Shown here one piece after another: positions 45,147-59,100 of a stretch of DNA of 64,000 bases. The position numbers and the translations under genes were made by a program. Where the stretch lies: contig BROG01000140.1 of the NCBI GenBank assembly GCA_030159075.1, positions 445,001 to 509,000 of the forward strand, given 5' to 3'. The first letter of the stretch is position 1, and each line of letters starts with the position of its first letter. The notes under the pieces are model-generated. The model worked only from the letters and a program-made list of their open reading frames with translations. It was not told the origin of the DNA and ran no database searches. Source of the DNA: Atrina japonica. Taxonomy: Eukaryota > Mollusca > Bivalvia > Pterioida > Pinnidae.

Positions 45147-48100
45147 ATACACACTGTTGTCTAATGTTCACAGGATTTGTATACTGTCTCATGAAGCTCC
45201 AGACGATGAATATTTTGGTATTTTGGTATTTGTTTTATTTCAACACAATCATAATAAAAACTGATTAATACTGAACTGCTACAGGTTCTTGTAATCTTCA
45301 AAAGATATTTGTTATGTAAAATAATAGCAAATATTTATTATACAAAAACATAACTTTACACAAATACAAAGTATGAATTGTACTGAACATAAGATGAGCA
45401 TGTACACAAATACAAAGTATGACTTGTACTGAATGATGAGCAGTTACTTGTTACTTACGTCTTGTTTGATTAATGGCGTCAGTCGAGGCCTGACAGTCGG
45501 GATGATGTCTAGATTATTGTCATGGTGATAGTCAGTATTGTTGTATACTCCTAGCTGATTTGATAAATAAGGGCAGGAAATAAGACAAACATGCAAGCCT
45601 TGAAACAAAAATGTAATGTATTGTGATGTCTTGTACCAAGTATATGTGTGTGGGAGATCATTGGTGACTTACTGTGGGTTAATCGACTATCCTCATTGCA
45701 AACTCTCCACATTGTAACTGACAATCCAAGAATAACAAGTGTCACTATAGCAACCATTACATAGTTTGCACTAGAACAACTATCTGCCTACATCTACATT
45801 TACCTGTATATATGATTAGAACTGACAGAGTACTGTTTTCTTTGTATCTTAGGATATTTTGTAAATTTGGAATATAAACATAGCACAGAATTTTGAAAAA
45901 ACATTAAAACTGAACTGCACATTTAAATGTACAGATTAGTTTTGGGGCAATTTGGTCAATATTTAGCCACTGGTCAGTGGATAGTTAAGTAGCTAATATG
46001 AAGACATGTTTGGAAATATAAAACTAGAACCACCTTTGAAATTTGTTTAAAATATGCCTGCATTATAAGTATTTTTGTATTATAGTGTTAACTATACACT
46101 AATGCTTAGCTTGTAGAATATGACACAAACATTCTAGAATGACTACAGGTTTGATTACAGCAACCTTGGAACAGACATCCACCAATAACTAGCAAGACTT
46201 AAGAATTCATCCATGGTGGTCTGTGATTTATATGTGTTCCAGATCACAGACTGGATTTATTTTTGGTGATCACCTCAGACAACAGACACACAAAAATTAT
46301 CTAATCTTGAGAATAATATCATCCTCTGAGCAGAGCCAATAATATGATTCACTGTGCAGGTTTTGTTGGGAATTTTCCCAGACTTTACCCAAGTTTTAGC
46401 ACACTGGACATGGCTTATATGTACTTCAGAAAGTCATACCAGACAGGCTGGGCAGAATAATTTGCTAAACTCCACTAACTACTTCAGCTTCACCGTTTAC
46501 ATTGATAACCACAACTGGTTTCTTATCATAACTTGTCTGAGGATGAGCCTAGGTATTCAGCAAATCAGAAAATAGTTGGTTACACCATCATGTTCCCTCT
46601 ACAATTAGTACTAATGCCCTATTGTGTGGCCAATATTAGTACTAATGCCCTATTGTGTGGCCAATATTAGTACTAATGCCCTATTGTGTGGCCAATATTA
46701 GTACTAATGCCCTATTGTGTGGCCAATATTAGTAGAAGTCAATTTATATCTAAAGGTCAGAGTGATGATCACATAATTAGCATGTTAAATATCATTGATC
46801 TAACCAGGATAGAAAAATTATGTTATATTGCCAAGAGACTAAAGCAGTAGTATTGCCGGAAATCATTAAAGCAAACCGCTAAAATGCAGCAAAACATGAA
46901 ATGAACACATATTTGATACAAGCCTGACGCTATACATGTATCATTTACTCATCAGCCACTGAAACAATGGACTCTTCTGTAAATCAGTGACTTAGTCTAG
47001 TCCAAATGTGTCTTTAGGGGTGAACGAATTAAAGTATTGTATTATCTAGCTGTAAAATCCATGCCAAAACAAAGTTACTTCTACAGACTGTTAGTCACAT
47101 TTATATACATTTGTACTCACATCTTGTCTCATCAATGGTTTGATACGTGGTCTTGAATATGGAATGACATTTTTACTGTGATCATGTAACCCATCATAAT
47201 TATTGTAAACACTTCCCTAAATGACCAAATATGGTAGATGCAGACTATATCAAATGAATAAACAAAAAACATATTTTGTGTGTATGTAATTATCAACACA
47301 CTGCCTGTCAAACTCATTTATTGTAGCCATTTTTAGAGAACATTTTTTGCATTGTAAACTAAGTGCTAATATGGCATACAAGGGTCAAACATTCAGAATT
47401 TTCTGATGGCAGCTTATGTTTTTGTTTTAATGATTTTTATGCCACATTAAACAAATTTTCAGTTATATGGTGGCAACCATATTTCATTGTGGAAGAGATA
47501 ACCAAGTTGTAATGCACTATCAACCTTCCAAAACAGACAAACTTCTATGGTCCAAAACTGCCATCCAGAACAGACAAACTTGCAAATTTACACCATCCAG
47601 AACAGACAAACTTCATCGCTTCAAAACTGCCATCCAGAAAAGACAAACTTCCTCCTACTGGAAAATTTCCATCAACCGGATCCAGCAAACCTCCACCTTG
47701 TGCCATCCAGAACAGGTAAACTTCTTGACATAATTTGCATAGGTTGCAGTAGAGCTTAAACATGAACTGACTAGAGCAAGTCGAGGTAGAGAGTTTGTGA
47801 ATCATAGTGTGTGATGCTCTGTCCTCTTGGCCAGAAAAGCCCCTGGGTCAATTCACTGAAATTTCTTAAATATTGAATTCTAAGACTTTGAATTTTGAAT
47901 CTTTGGCTTGGAAGGCCTTTTACTCTTTACTGTAGAAAGTACGAATATAACCCTAGTACTGTAAATAATGATATGCAAATTGAAATATACATTCTGTTGT
48001 TGCCATGGAAACCATTCTCATTGCTGTAGATGTTTTGGTCACAAAAGATATGCTACTTTATCCTTTTTAAATTGACAAACTGCGAAACTGATGATTCCAG

Positions 48101-48829
48101 ATATAACTGGACAGCAGTGAAGCCTTAATATTTCTATTTACATACGTGTATAAAGAAAATAGATAAGAGAATTTCAATGTGTGTGTGTGTTTGTGCGTTT
48201 GTATGTGGATGTGTTTGTGTAGTTGTGTGTGTGTGTGTGTGTGTGTGTGCATTCAAACACGTCAGGCCTGATGATTTATTGGAAGAGTGAATATTTGGTT
48301 ACAATACATTTGGAAAGTGTGAGCAAAACATTCTTGTTTGTTAGTTAGAGTGAGTCAAGCTCAAGAAGATATCCGGAATGCTTGACTAAGGTAATCTTTT
48401 CACAACTGCCTTTCAAATAACCCCATCCCAATGTCTGAAATGACAAGATCAACACTGAGTGGTACAGTGATATATGTCCATCATGTTTAGTATCAGACAT
48501 GTATTATCATTTTGGTTGCAGATACTGATGATAAACAAGGATTATATTCTTACTCCAAGCCCTCCTGTGTAATAATTGGGGATGACCATATAATGCACAG
48601 TATGCAAGTTTTCTTTTAATTCATGTTATCGAATTTTAGAAACAGTTGAGTAAAATAACACTACTTTAAAAGAGACACAACTGCTAAACACACACTCACA
48701 CACACACACACACACATGGATACACAAACACATCCACACTTACACACCAACTCACACATACATACACACATACACATCCACACACACACACACCATACAA
48801 ACACCCACACACATCATACAATCACACCC

Positions 48830-48860
<31 letters not shown>

Positions 48861-51800
48861 TACACACCCTGACACATATCAAACAAACACACAAACATAC
48901 AAACACACACCATACATACACGCACACACCAAACACACAGACATACACATTTAAATCACACACAATGTTGTAAGAAGCCTCTAGACAGATTTATTACACT
49001 ATTTTGGCAGAGCAGCTACTCACTCACTAAAACCCACAAAGCATTCATTTTTATTGTCAAGCCTTTGTTAGTTGAACATGCAACCAAACAGAGATAAACA
49101 GATAAACAAACCATGAACAGTGTATTTACAAATTATTGGAGAACAAATGGACAGAACACAGCTACATATTTTGACAAATTATCAGAGAACATGAGGAAGG
49201 AACATGGCTACAGTGAACACTACAGGATCAAATAACTCTAAACATTGTGATTCAGTGAACAGACATGGGGTCAATCTATTAGTGAACTTATATCAACAAT
49301 GTTTGCAGTCACAACAAACAACCCATCTACCCCTAAATCATATTTGGAATGACCAATATCATTGATCTTAAAGAAGTGTACACTGTTTCTAGAGTTGGAT
49401 GAGTTCAAATTAACAGAAATGGATGTTAGTAGTATTAGCACTAGTTAGCAAGGAAGAGAAAAACACCAGTATGTTAGTAGTGCGGTAGACAGAATGATGG
49501 TTACCATGACGCCATACTCACATCCTGTTTCATTAATGGTTGCATACGTGGTCTTGTAGACGGAATGACATTTTTACTATGATCACTTAGGCCATCATGA
49601 TTACTGTACACACTACCCTAAATGAACAAGGAAACAACTAGCTACTGTTAGTAATTTGCTCAAGTTCCTTGCCTGTGCAATTTATATCACAGAAAATATC
49701 AGTCAATTAAATGTCATAAATTAAGCATATTCATTAAATGGATAAGTTGACTCATGCCTCCACTTAACCTTCTTATTGACAAGTGAAAAAGAAACCATAT
49801 ATTTTGTCATAAAAACATCTGCAGCAACAAGGATAGTTCATACATGGACAACTTTAGTTTTTCTCACAATTTCACACAATTACCATGTGACATGATTTAG
49901 TTTGTGATAATAACTATATTTCATCTTGACATGATAATATAATGATATATCACCATGACAACAGTGTAACAGTGACATAATATTGTCCTCATAACATAAT
50001 CTGTCAACATGACATAGCAATATGTCATTTTGACATCAAATATGTCATCAGAACAGTAAAAGTACTCTCAATACAGAGGTTCGGGTCAGGTATACAGGTA
50101 AAATTCAAATTTATAAGTCAGCAATGAGAATAGTTCAACCACACACAGTAACATACTGAAATACAGACATCACAATATCATATAGTATTATACAAATGTA
50201 TAACTTCTATAACATTACAATATTATATAGCATTATACAAGTATATAACAGTTCTATAACATTACAATACTATAAATAAACACAAATGAAGTTTGTAAGT
50301 ATCCTTGTAATTTTCCAATTAAAAGTATTTCATCAGATTTAAAATATTGAATATGGAAGTTATTTCATTTTTATAAAACCATTAATTTTCATGAGGTTGA
50401 CATATACTGTTTATGAATTGTCTTATGATTAAAATTTTAAAAGAATTGTAATTTCATGTCCAGTTCTTCAACAACTTAAAATCATTCTCACCTTCAGGTA
50501 TTGCCATGCCAGATCCAGATAGGCATTTGTATGTCCATATCTCCTTCTGACATAGTTAGAAATCCTGTGATAATAGAGATTTACAAGATATAATATCCAC
50601 TGTCAGACATAATCAGAAATCCTGTCATATTAGAGATTTACAAGATATAATATCCACTGTCAGACATAATCAGAAATCCTATCATATTAGAGATTTACAA
50701 GATATAATATCCACTGTCAGACAAAATCAGAAATCCTGTCATATTAGAGATTTACAAGATATAATATCCACTGTCAGACAAAATCAGAAATCCTGTCATA
50801 TTAGAGATTTACAAGATATAATATCCACTGTCAGACAAAATCAGAAATCCTGTCATGATAGAGATTTACAAGATATAATATCCACTGTCAGACAAAATCA
50901 GAAATCCTGTCATGATAGAGATTTACAAGATATAATATCCACTGTCAGACAAAATCAGAAATCCTGTCATGATAGAGATTTACAAGATATAATATCCACT
51001 GTCAGACAAAATCAGAAATCCTGTCATGATAGAGATTTACAAGATATAATATCCACTGTCAGACAAAATCAGAAATCCTGTCATGATAGAGATTTACAAG
51101 ATATAATATCCACTGTCAGACAAAATCAGAAATCCTGTCATAATAGAGATTTACAAGATATAATATCTACTGACATTAAAAACAACATGGATACTGTTAG
51201 ATTTGGGGTTTAGTGATATATAAGTAACTTTTGTATGACTTGGGTTTAAGTTTACAGTTGATTTCAAATCTTGTGAAAAAGAATGGGGATATTTTCATGA
51301 TAACAAGTAGCTGTATGGACTACACAGCCTATCTCAAGAAAATCTAAATGAAATGTCACTGAGCTAAATTCTAGCTATCCTCTCTTCAATGAAGCTATAT
51401 ACCAAATCTAAAGATAATTGGACTGATAGTTATTGAGTTTGTGTTTTGGTGTTTTATTTTTCAGTTATATAGTGGCAGCCTGACTTTTATGGTAAAGGAC
51501 AGAACCTGGTTACAATGTAGAGGAGAGACCCTGGTTACATGGCACCTGGGAAGAGACCATTAACCTTCCACAAGTCAATGGTTATTGAGAAGAAGTTTTC
51601 AATATTCAAAATGTTTATCCTGAGCACATTTACACAATATTAACAGATCACAATAAGTCACTTGTATAAGTCTAATGATTAAGATTTCACAGTAAGTCAC
51701 TCATGTGAGTCGAGTAATTAACAGATCACAGTAAGTCACTCATGTGAGTCTAGTGATTAACAGTTCACAATAAGTCACTTGTGTAAGTCTAATGATTAAC

Positions 51801-54800
51801 AGTTCACAATAAGTCACTCATGTAAGTCTAGTTATTAACAGATCACAATAAGTCACTTGTGTAAGTCAAGTGATTAACAAATCACAATAAGTCACTAGTG
51901 TAAGTCTAGTGATTAAAAGATTACAATAAGTCATGTAATTCTAGTTATTAACAGATCACAGTAAGTCACTCGTGTAAGTCTAGTGATTAACAGATCACAG
52001 TAAGTCACTCGTGTAAGTCCAGTTATTAACAGATCACAGTAAGTCACTCGTGTAAGTCTAGTGATTAACAGATTACAGTAAGTCACTCCTGTAAGTCTAG
52101 TGATTAACAGATCACAGTAAGTCACTTGTGTAAGTCTAGTTATTAACAGTTCACGATAAGTCACTTGTGTCAGTCTAGTAATTAACAGATTACAGTAAGT
52201 CACTCGTGTAAGTCTAGTGATTAACAGATCACAGTAAGTCACTCGTGTAAGTGACTAAAGGTAATTTTCAAACATGAGATTTATCAATGATATACCAGTT
52301 ACTGATATTCCTGGGTTCTGTTCTCCATGAATTTTCTAGAAAGAACTCATACACGACTTCATTTTGATAAATTCCCTCTGGAGTAATACCGATTCCAATC
52401 ATTGTACTGTTTGGGAACCTTCTTCCATCAAAAGGACCCTGTATAAGATTATATATAAACAATAATGACAACAAAAATCATGACACTTTGTGACAGCGAT
52501 ACAGAAATTACATGTAAGGGATACATCATTAATGTTGATGAGTCAGCGATACAGAAATCACATGTAAGGGATATATCAGTAATGTTGATGTGTCAGCGAT
52601 ACAGAAATCACATGTAAGGGATATATCAGTAATGTTGATGAGTCAGCGATACAGAAATCACATGTAAGGGATATATCATTAATGTTGATGAGTCAGCGAT
52701 ACAGAAATCACATGTAAGGAATATATCATTAATGTTGATGAGTCAGCGATACAGAAATCACATGTAAGGGATATATCATTAATGTTGATGTGTCAGCGAT
52801 ACAGAAATCACATGTAAGGAATATATCATTAATGTTGATGAGTCAGCGATACAGAAATCACATGTAAGGGATATATCATTAATGTTGATGTGTCAGCGAT
52901 ACAGAAATCACATGTAAGGGATATATCATTAATGTTGATGTGTCAGCGATACAGAAATTACATGTAAGGGATACATCATTAATGTTGATGAGTCAGCGAT
53001 ACAGAAATCACATGTAGGGATACATCAGTAATGTTGATGTGTCAGCGATACAGAAATCACATGTAAGGGATATATCAGTAATGTTGATGAGTCAGCGATA
53101 CAGAAATCACATGTAAGGGATATATCATTAATGTTGATGAGTCAGCGATACAGAAATCACATGTAAGGGATATATCATTAATGTTGATGAGTCAGCGATA
53201 CAGAAATCACATGTAAGGGATATATCATTAATGTTGATGTGTCAGCGATACAGAAATCACATGTAAGGGATATATCATTAATGTTGATGTGTCAGCGATA
53301 CAGAAATCACATGTAAGGGATATATCAGTAATGTTGATGTGTCAGCGATACAGAAATCACATGTAAGGGATATATCATTAATGTTGATGTGTCAGCGATA
53401 CAGAAATCAGGTGTAAGGGATATATCATTAATGTTGTTGTGTCAGCGATACAGAAATCACATGTAAGGGATATATCATTAATGTTGATGTGTCAGCGATA
53501 CAGAAATCACATGTAAGGGATATATCATTAATGTTGATGTGTCAGCGATACAGAAATCACATGTAAGGGATATATCATTAATGTTGATGTGTCAGCGATA
53601 CAGAAATTACATGTAAGGGATACATCATTAATGTTGATGAGTCAGCGATACAGAAATCACATGTAAGGGATATATCAGTAATGTTGATGTGTCAGCGATA
53701 CAGAAATCACATGTAAGGGATATATCAGTAATGTTGATGAGTCAGCGATACAGAAATCACATGTAAGGGATATATCATTAATGTTGATGAGTCAGCGATA
53801 CAGAAATCACATGTAAGGGATATATCATTAATGTTGATGAGTCAGCGATACAGAAATCACATGTAAGGGATATATCATTAATGTTGATGTGTCAGCGATA
53901 CAGAAATCACATGTAAGGGATATATCATTAATGTTGATGTGTCAGCGATACAGAAATCACATGTAAGGGATATATCATTAATGTTGATGTGTCAGCGATA
54001 CAGAAATCACATGTAAGGGATATATCATTAATGTTGATGTGTCAGCGATACAGAAATCAGGTGTAAGGGATATATCATTAATGTTGTTGTGTCAGCGATA
54101 CAGAAATCACATGTAAGGGATATATCATTAATGTTGATGTGTCAGTGATACAGTAATCACATGTAAGGGATATATCATTAATGTTGTTGTGTCAGCGATA
54201 CAGAATGACTTACATTATTAATGTTTATAAGAGCACCGTACATCTCCATGGTACCACCGAAGTCATGAAGCATACACCATATAAATGGTTGTCCGTAGTA
54301 TGACTCAGTTCTGGTAAAGATTGGTACAACTTCAGAATATAAGTCCAGTATGATCATCTGTCCCTGAAAACAAAATCAACAAATATCACATGTCATTCAG
54401 GATGTAAAATAAATCATCTTTAAATCTGAAAATGTATTTACAAATTTTGTAATATTCCCTAATAAAATCAGGATGGAAATTGTGAATCTACAAAAAATCT
54501 TACCTGTGGAACTCCAGTGAGGTAGGCTTTTATCCGTGTGGGTGTCCAAAAGCCACTCAGAAATAGCCAACCCTGCATCAACCTGACAAAGACATTATAA
54601 TTCAAATATGTACTCACTTTACAGTTTGTGTGAGAGGTTAAAATCATTGTAGTGATGAAACAATTAACAGGTATATCATTAAAGCTGATATTGCAAGATA
54701 AAAACCTTTATAATTTCAACTATAAATAAACATGATTCATACTGACTTTCTGGTTTTAAATTCAAGGACTTTCCAGGACTTTTCATCATTAAATTCAAGG

Positions 54801-56074
54801 ATTTTTCAAGGACTTTCTGTACCAATTTCCAAGAAATATAGTATTTGTTGAAAGAACAAATATAGTATAATTTAGAAGTAACAGAGCATCTCCACAGTAA
54901 ACAAAAGGATTTTATAGATGGGGGGTTATTTGGCGTATTCATTTCCATGTTACTGGGCTCACTTCCTTTCTTAACACCAATTGTCCCCTGCTTTGACATA
55001 GATGTAGAAAGCAAATTATGCTTTTCCAAATTCTCGTGGCTTTTAAAAGCTGACTCATTCATATTCTCGATGTCCAGTATCTTCTTGCATCACACACAGC
55101 AAGCTTTAACGCGCTCTCCCTGTATCCCTTGTACCCACTTATACTGCATTTTTTTGTTATAAACACACACGTGGGACAGCATAACAAAATATTACAGGTA
55201 GAGTGGAACAGTCAAGGAGTCATTCAAATTAAATTTCCAACAGCGGTTCTATTCAAGATGACAATGTTAAGTAGACTAAAGCATATTTTATTTGCGGTCC
55301 TACTAATTACCAAAATACCAATCTCTTTTCGAAAACATGGTACAAATTACTGCAAACATACTTTAATGAACCAAAAACACACATTCTTAAAATTAAATGT
55401 ATATATAATATTCTTTCTTGTTTAAAATACAATAATTAAATAAATTTCTGTTCATGGCTGCAAAAACTGATCTGCAGCAAGGAAATGCTTAAGTAACTTC
55501 CATTTCTGTAAGTTTTGGTAATTTGTACGACCATGTTATTTGAATATCATTTTTACATACAGAAAACTCTATACTTTACCTAAATCACATTGAAAAATAC
55601 AGAGATTGAAGTTTTAGTTTTAAACACAGACTAAAACAGATAAGCAGTGTGAGTTAGCCTGAACAAAAAGTACAACGATTTTAGTGTAATTTGAATAACT
55701 GCAGAGCCCTCTTTCCACTATGGTTTAATGGAATAATCATAGATCAGCAGAATGTAAAGTGGCATTATTCATGTTCATTTGAGCAAGGATTGCTTTGATA
55801 CAAAGTTTGAGAAAGTTAAGTTAATAAATTGTACTTATTATTACTGATATATTTTGTAGAAAAAGAATAATTAAAATTACTTAATTCAAGTACTTTTCAA
55901 GACAGTTAGACTACTTTCCAGGACTTTCAAGGAACTTTTACAAATTCCAAGACTTTTCCAGGCATCATCTGTAATTCAAGGACTTTTCAATTCCGTATGA
56001 ACCATGTACAAAAAAAAATAGTAGATAAACAAACAGTAAAAGTACTTTTAATTTCTTAAAAATTTGTAAGTCTC

Positions 56075-56115
<41 letters not shown>

Positions 56116-59100
56116 AACACAGTTGATATATACCAGTATAAAGATATTAGATGACATACCAGATTGCTTGACTGTCGGCCTCTTTCAGTGTTTCGTATAC
56201 AATTCTTGATGCTAATGACAAGTACTCTGAAGCACTGTGGACAAGAATAAGATATGAAACAGAAAAGTTAAAAAATAGTTGGTCACAAAGGCAGACCATA
56301 TAGCTTGCTTTTTCTATGCTTTGTATAATCTGGGTCAAAATTTGGCCACAGCATCCCGCTGCATTGCCCAAAATGGACTGACATAAAAAGCTGAACACAG
56401 AAAAGGCAAGACACCGAAGAAGCAGTGACAGCAATAGTTCTTCTGTTCTTTCAACAGTAGAGCTAAAAACATACATAAAAAATTCTCATAGTTTCTAATT
56501 ATTTATATATGTCAGTTTACATTTTTCAATCCTTAAAATTTTGTGAATTCATGGACATATAGGATATTACAAGTAGGGTATGGCATGGAAGATACACAAT
56601 ATCTAAATCCTATAGGGTATGACATGGAATACACACAATATCTAAATCCTATAGGGTATGACATGAATTATACACAATATCTAAATCCTATAGGGTATGA
56701 CATGGAATATACACAATATCTAAATCCTATAGGGTATGACATGGAATACACACAATATCTAAATCCTATAGGGTATGACATGGAATATACACAATATCTA
56801 AATCCTATAGGGTATGACATGGAATACACACAATATCTAAATCCTATAGGGTATGACATGGAATACACACAATATCTAAATCCTATAGAGTATGACATGG
56901 AATACACACAATATCTAAATCCTATAGGGTATGACATGAATTATACACAATATCTAAATCCTATAGGGTATGACATGAAATATAAAAAATATCTAAGTCC
57001 TATAGGGTATGACATGGAATATAAAGATTGTTTAGGTCTTAAAGGGTATGACATGAAATATACATAATATCTAAATCCTATAGGGTATGACATGAATTAT
57101 ACACAATATCTAAATCCTATAGGGTATGACATGAAATATAAAAAATATCTAAGTCCTATAGGGTATAACATGGAATATCACAATATCTAGATCCTATAGG
57201 GTATGACATGGATTATACACAATATCTAAATCCTATAGGGTATGACATGGATTATACACAATATCTAAATCCTATAGGGTATGACATGAAATATAAAAAT
57301 GTCTAAGTCCTATAGGGTATGACATGGAATATAAACAATATCTAAAGGTCTATAAAGGGTATGACATGGATTATACACAATATCTAGATCCTATAGGGTA
57401 TGACATGGATTATAAAACAATATCTAAATCCTATAGGGTATGACATGGATTATACACAATATCTAAATCCTATACGGTATGACATGGATTATACACAATA
57501 TCTAAATCCTATAGGGTATGACATGGATTATACACAATATCTAGATCCTATAGGGTATGACATGAAATATAAAAATGTCTAAGTCCTATAGGGTATAACA
57601 TGGAATATCTAAGTCCTATAGGGTATGACATGGAATATAAAGATTGTTTAGGTCTTAAAGGGTATGACATGGAATATACATAATATCTAAATCCTATAGG
57701 GTAACACATGGAATATACACAATATCTAAATCCTATAGGGTATGACATGGAATACACACAATATCTAAATCCTATAGGGTATGACATGGAATATACACAA
57801 TATCTAATTCCTATAGAGTATGACATGGAATATACACAATATCTAAGTCCTATAGGGTATGACATGGAATACACACAATATCTAAATCCTATAGGGTATG
57901 ACATGGAATATACACAATATCTAATTCCTATAGAGTATGACATGGAATATACACAATATCTAAGTCCTATAGGGTATGACATGACTTACACACAATATAT
58001 AAATCCTATAGGGTATGACATGGAATACACACAATATCTAAGTCCTATAGGGTATGACATGGAATACACACAATATCTAAGTCCTATAGGGTATGACATG
58101 GAATATCTAAATCCTATAGGGTAACACAATATATAAAATGTATTTAGGTCCTATAGGGTATGACATGGAATACACACAATATCTAAATCCTATAGGGTAT
58201 GACATGGAATATACACAATATCTAAATCCTATAGGGTATGACATGGAATATACACAATATCTAACTCCTATAGGGTATGACATGGAATATAAAAAGTCTT
58301 TAGGTACTATAGGGTATGACATGGAATACACACAATATCTAAATCCTATAGGGTATGACATGGAATAAAAATATGAAGTCTGCACATCCTTCCATTGCCA
58401 AGATTTTACTTCAACATGAAACTTTAACCGAAATGTTGATCCCCAACCCATTACTACTTTCATCCACCCCCACATAATTCAATTGCAATTGCCACAGGTA
58501 ACCAAAAGGCTAAGTTTGAAGTCTGTAACTCTATCCATTCCCCAGAACTTGCTTCAACCTGAAACTTTAACCAAAATATTGATCCCCACCCCCATTACTA
58601 CTTTGATTCACCCCCAAAATTAAAACCCATATAATTCAATTGCACATATCACAGGCAATCTAAAAGCCAAGGATGAAGTTTGTACCTCTATCCATTGCCA
58701 ACCCCAAGTACTACTTTGATCCACCCCAAAAATTCAAACCAATATATTTCAATTGCACTTGCCACAGGTAACCTACAGGCTAAGTCTGAAGTATGTACCT
58801 CTATCCATTACCCAGAACTTGCTTCAACCGGAAATTTTAACCAAAATGTTGATCTCCACCTCAGTTACTACCTTGATCCACCCCTAAATTTCAAACCCAC
58901 ATAATTCAGTTGCACTTGCCACAGGTAACCTACAAGCCAAGTTTGAAGTCTGTACCTTTATCCATTACCTAGAACTTACTTCTACCTGAAATCTTAACCA
59001 AAATGTTTATTCCCACCCCAATTACTACTTTGATCCACCCCCAAAAGTCAAACCACATAATTCAATTGCACTTGCCACAGGTAACCTACAGGCCAAGTAT

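Noticed and set aside
47467..47805. Frames on both strands around 'ccatccagaacagacaaact'
   Set aside because: Degenerate short tandem repeat in a NAGLU intron; no homology and no splice structure.
52485..54205. Regular direct repeats that could suggest a CRISPR array
   Set aside because: Units are contiguous with no unique spacers, the genome is eukaryotic and no cas genes occur. Same for the arrays at 50565, 43290 and 28972.
54679..55062. Intact hAT transposase gene
   Set aside because: Only a weak zinc-finger-like phrase; no RNase H-like catalytic motifs or dimerisation domain, and the frame is short.
56543..58475. Long periodic frames on both strands (up to 174 codons)
   Set aside because: 39-bp minisatellite; listed as a repeat. 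No evidence of translation.
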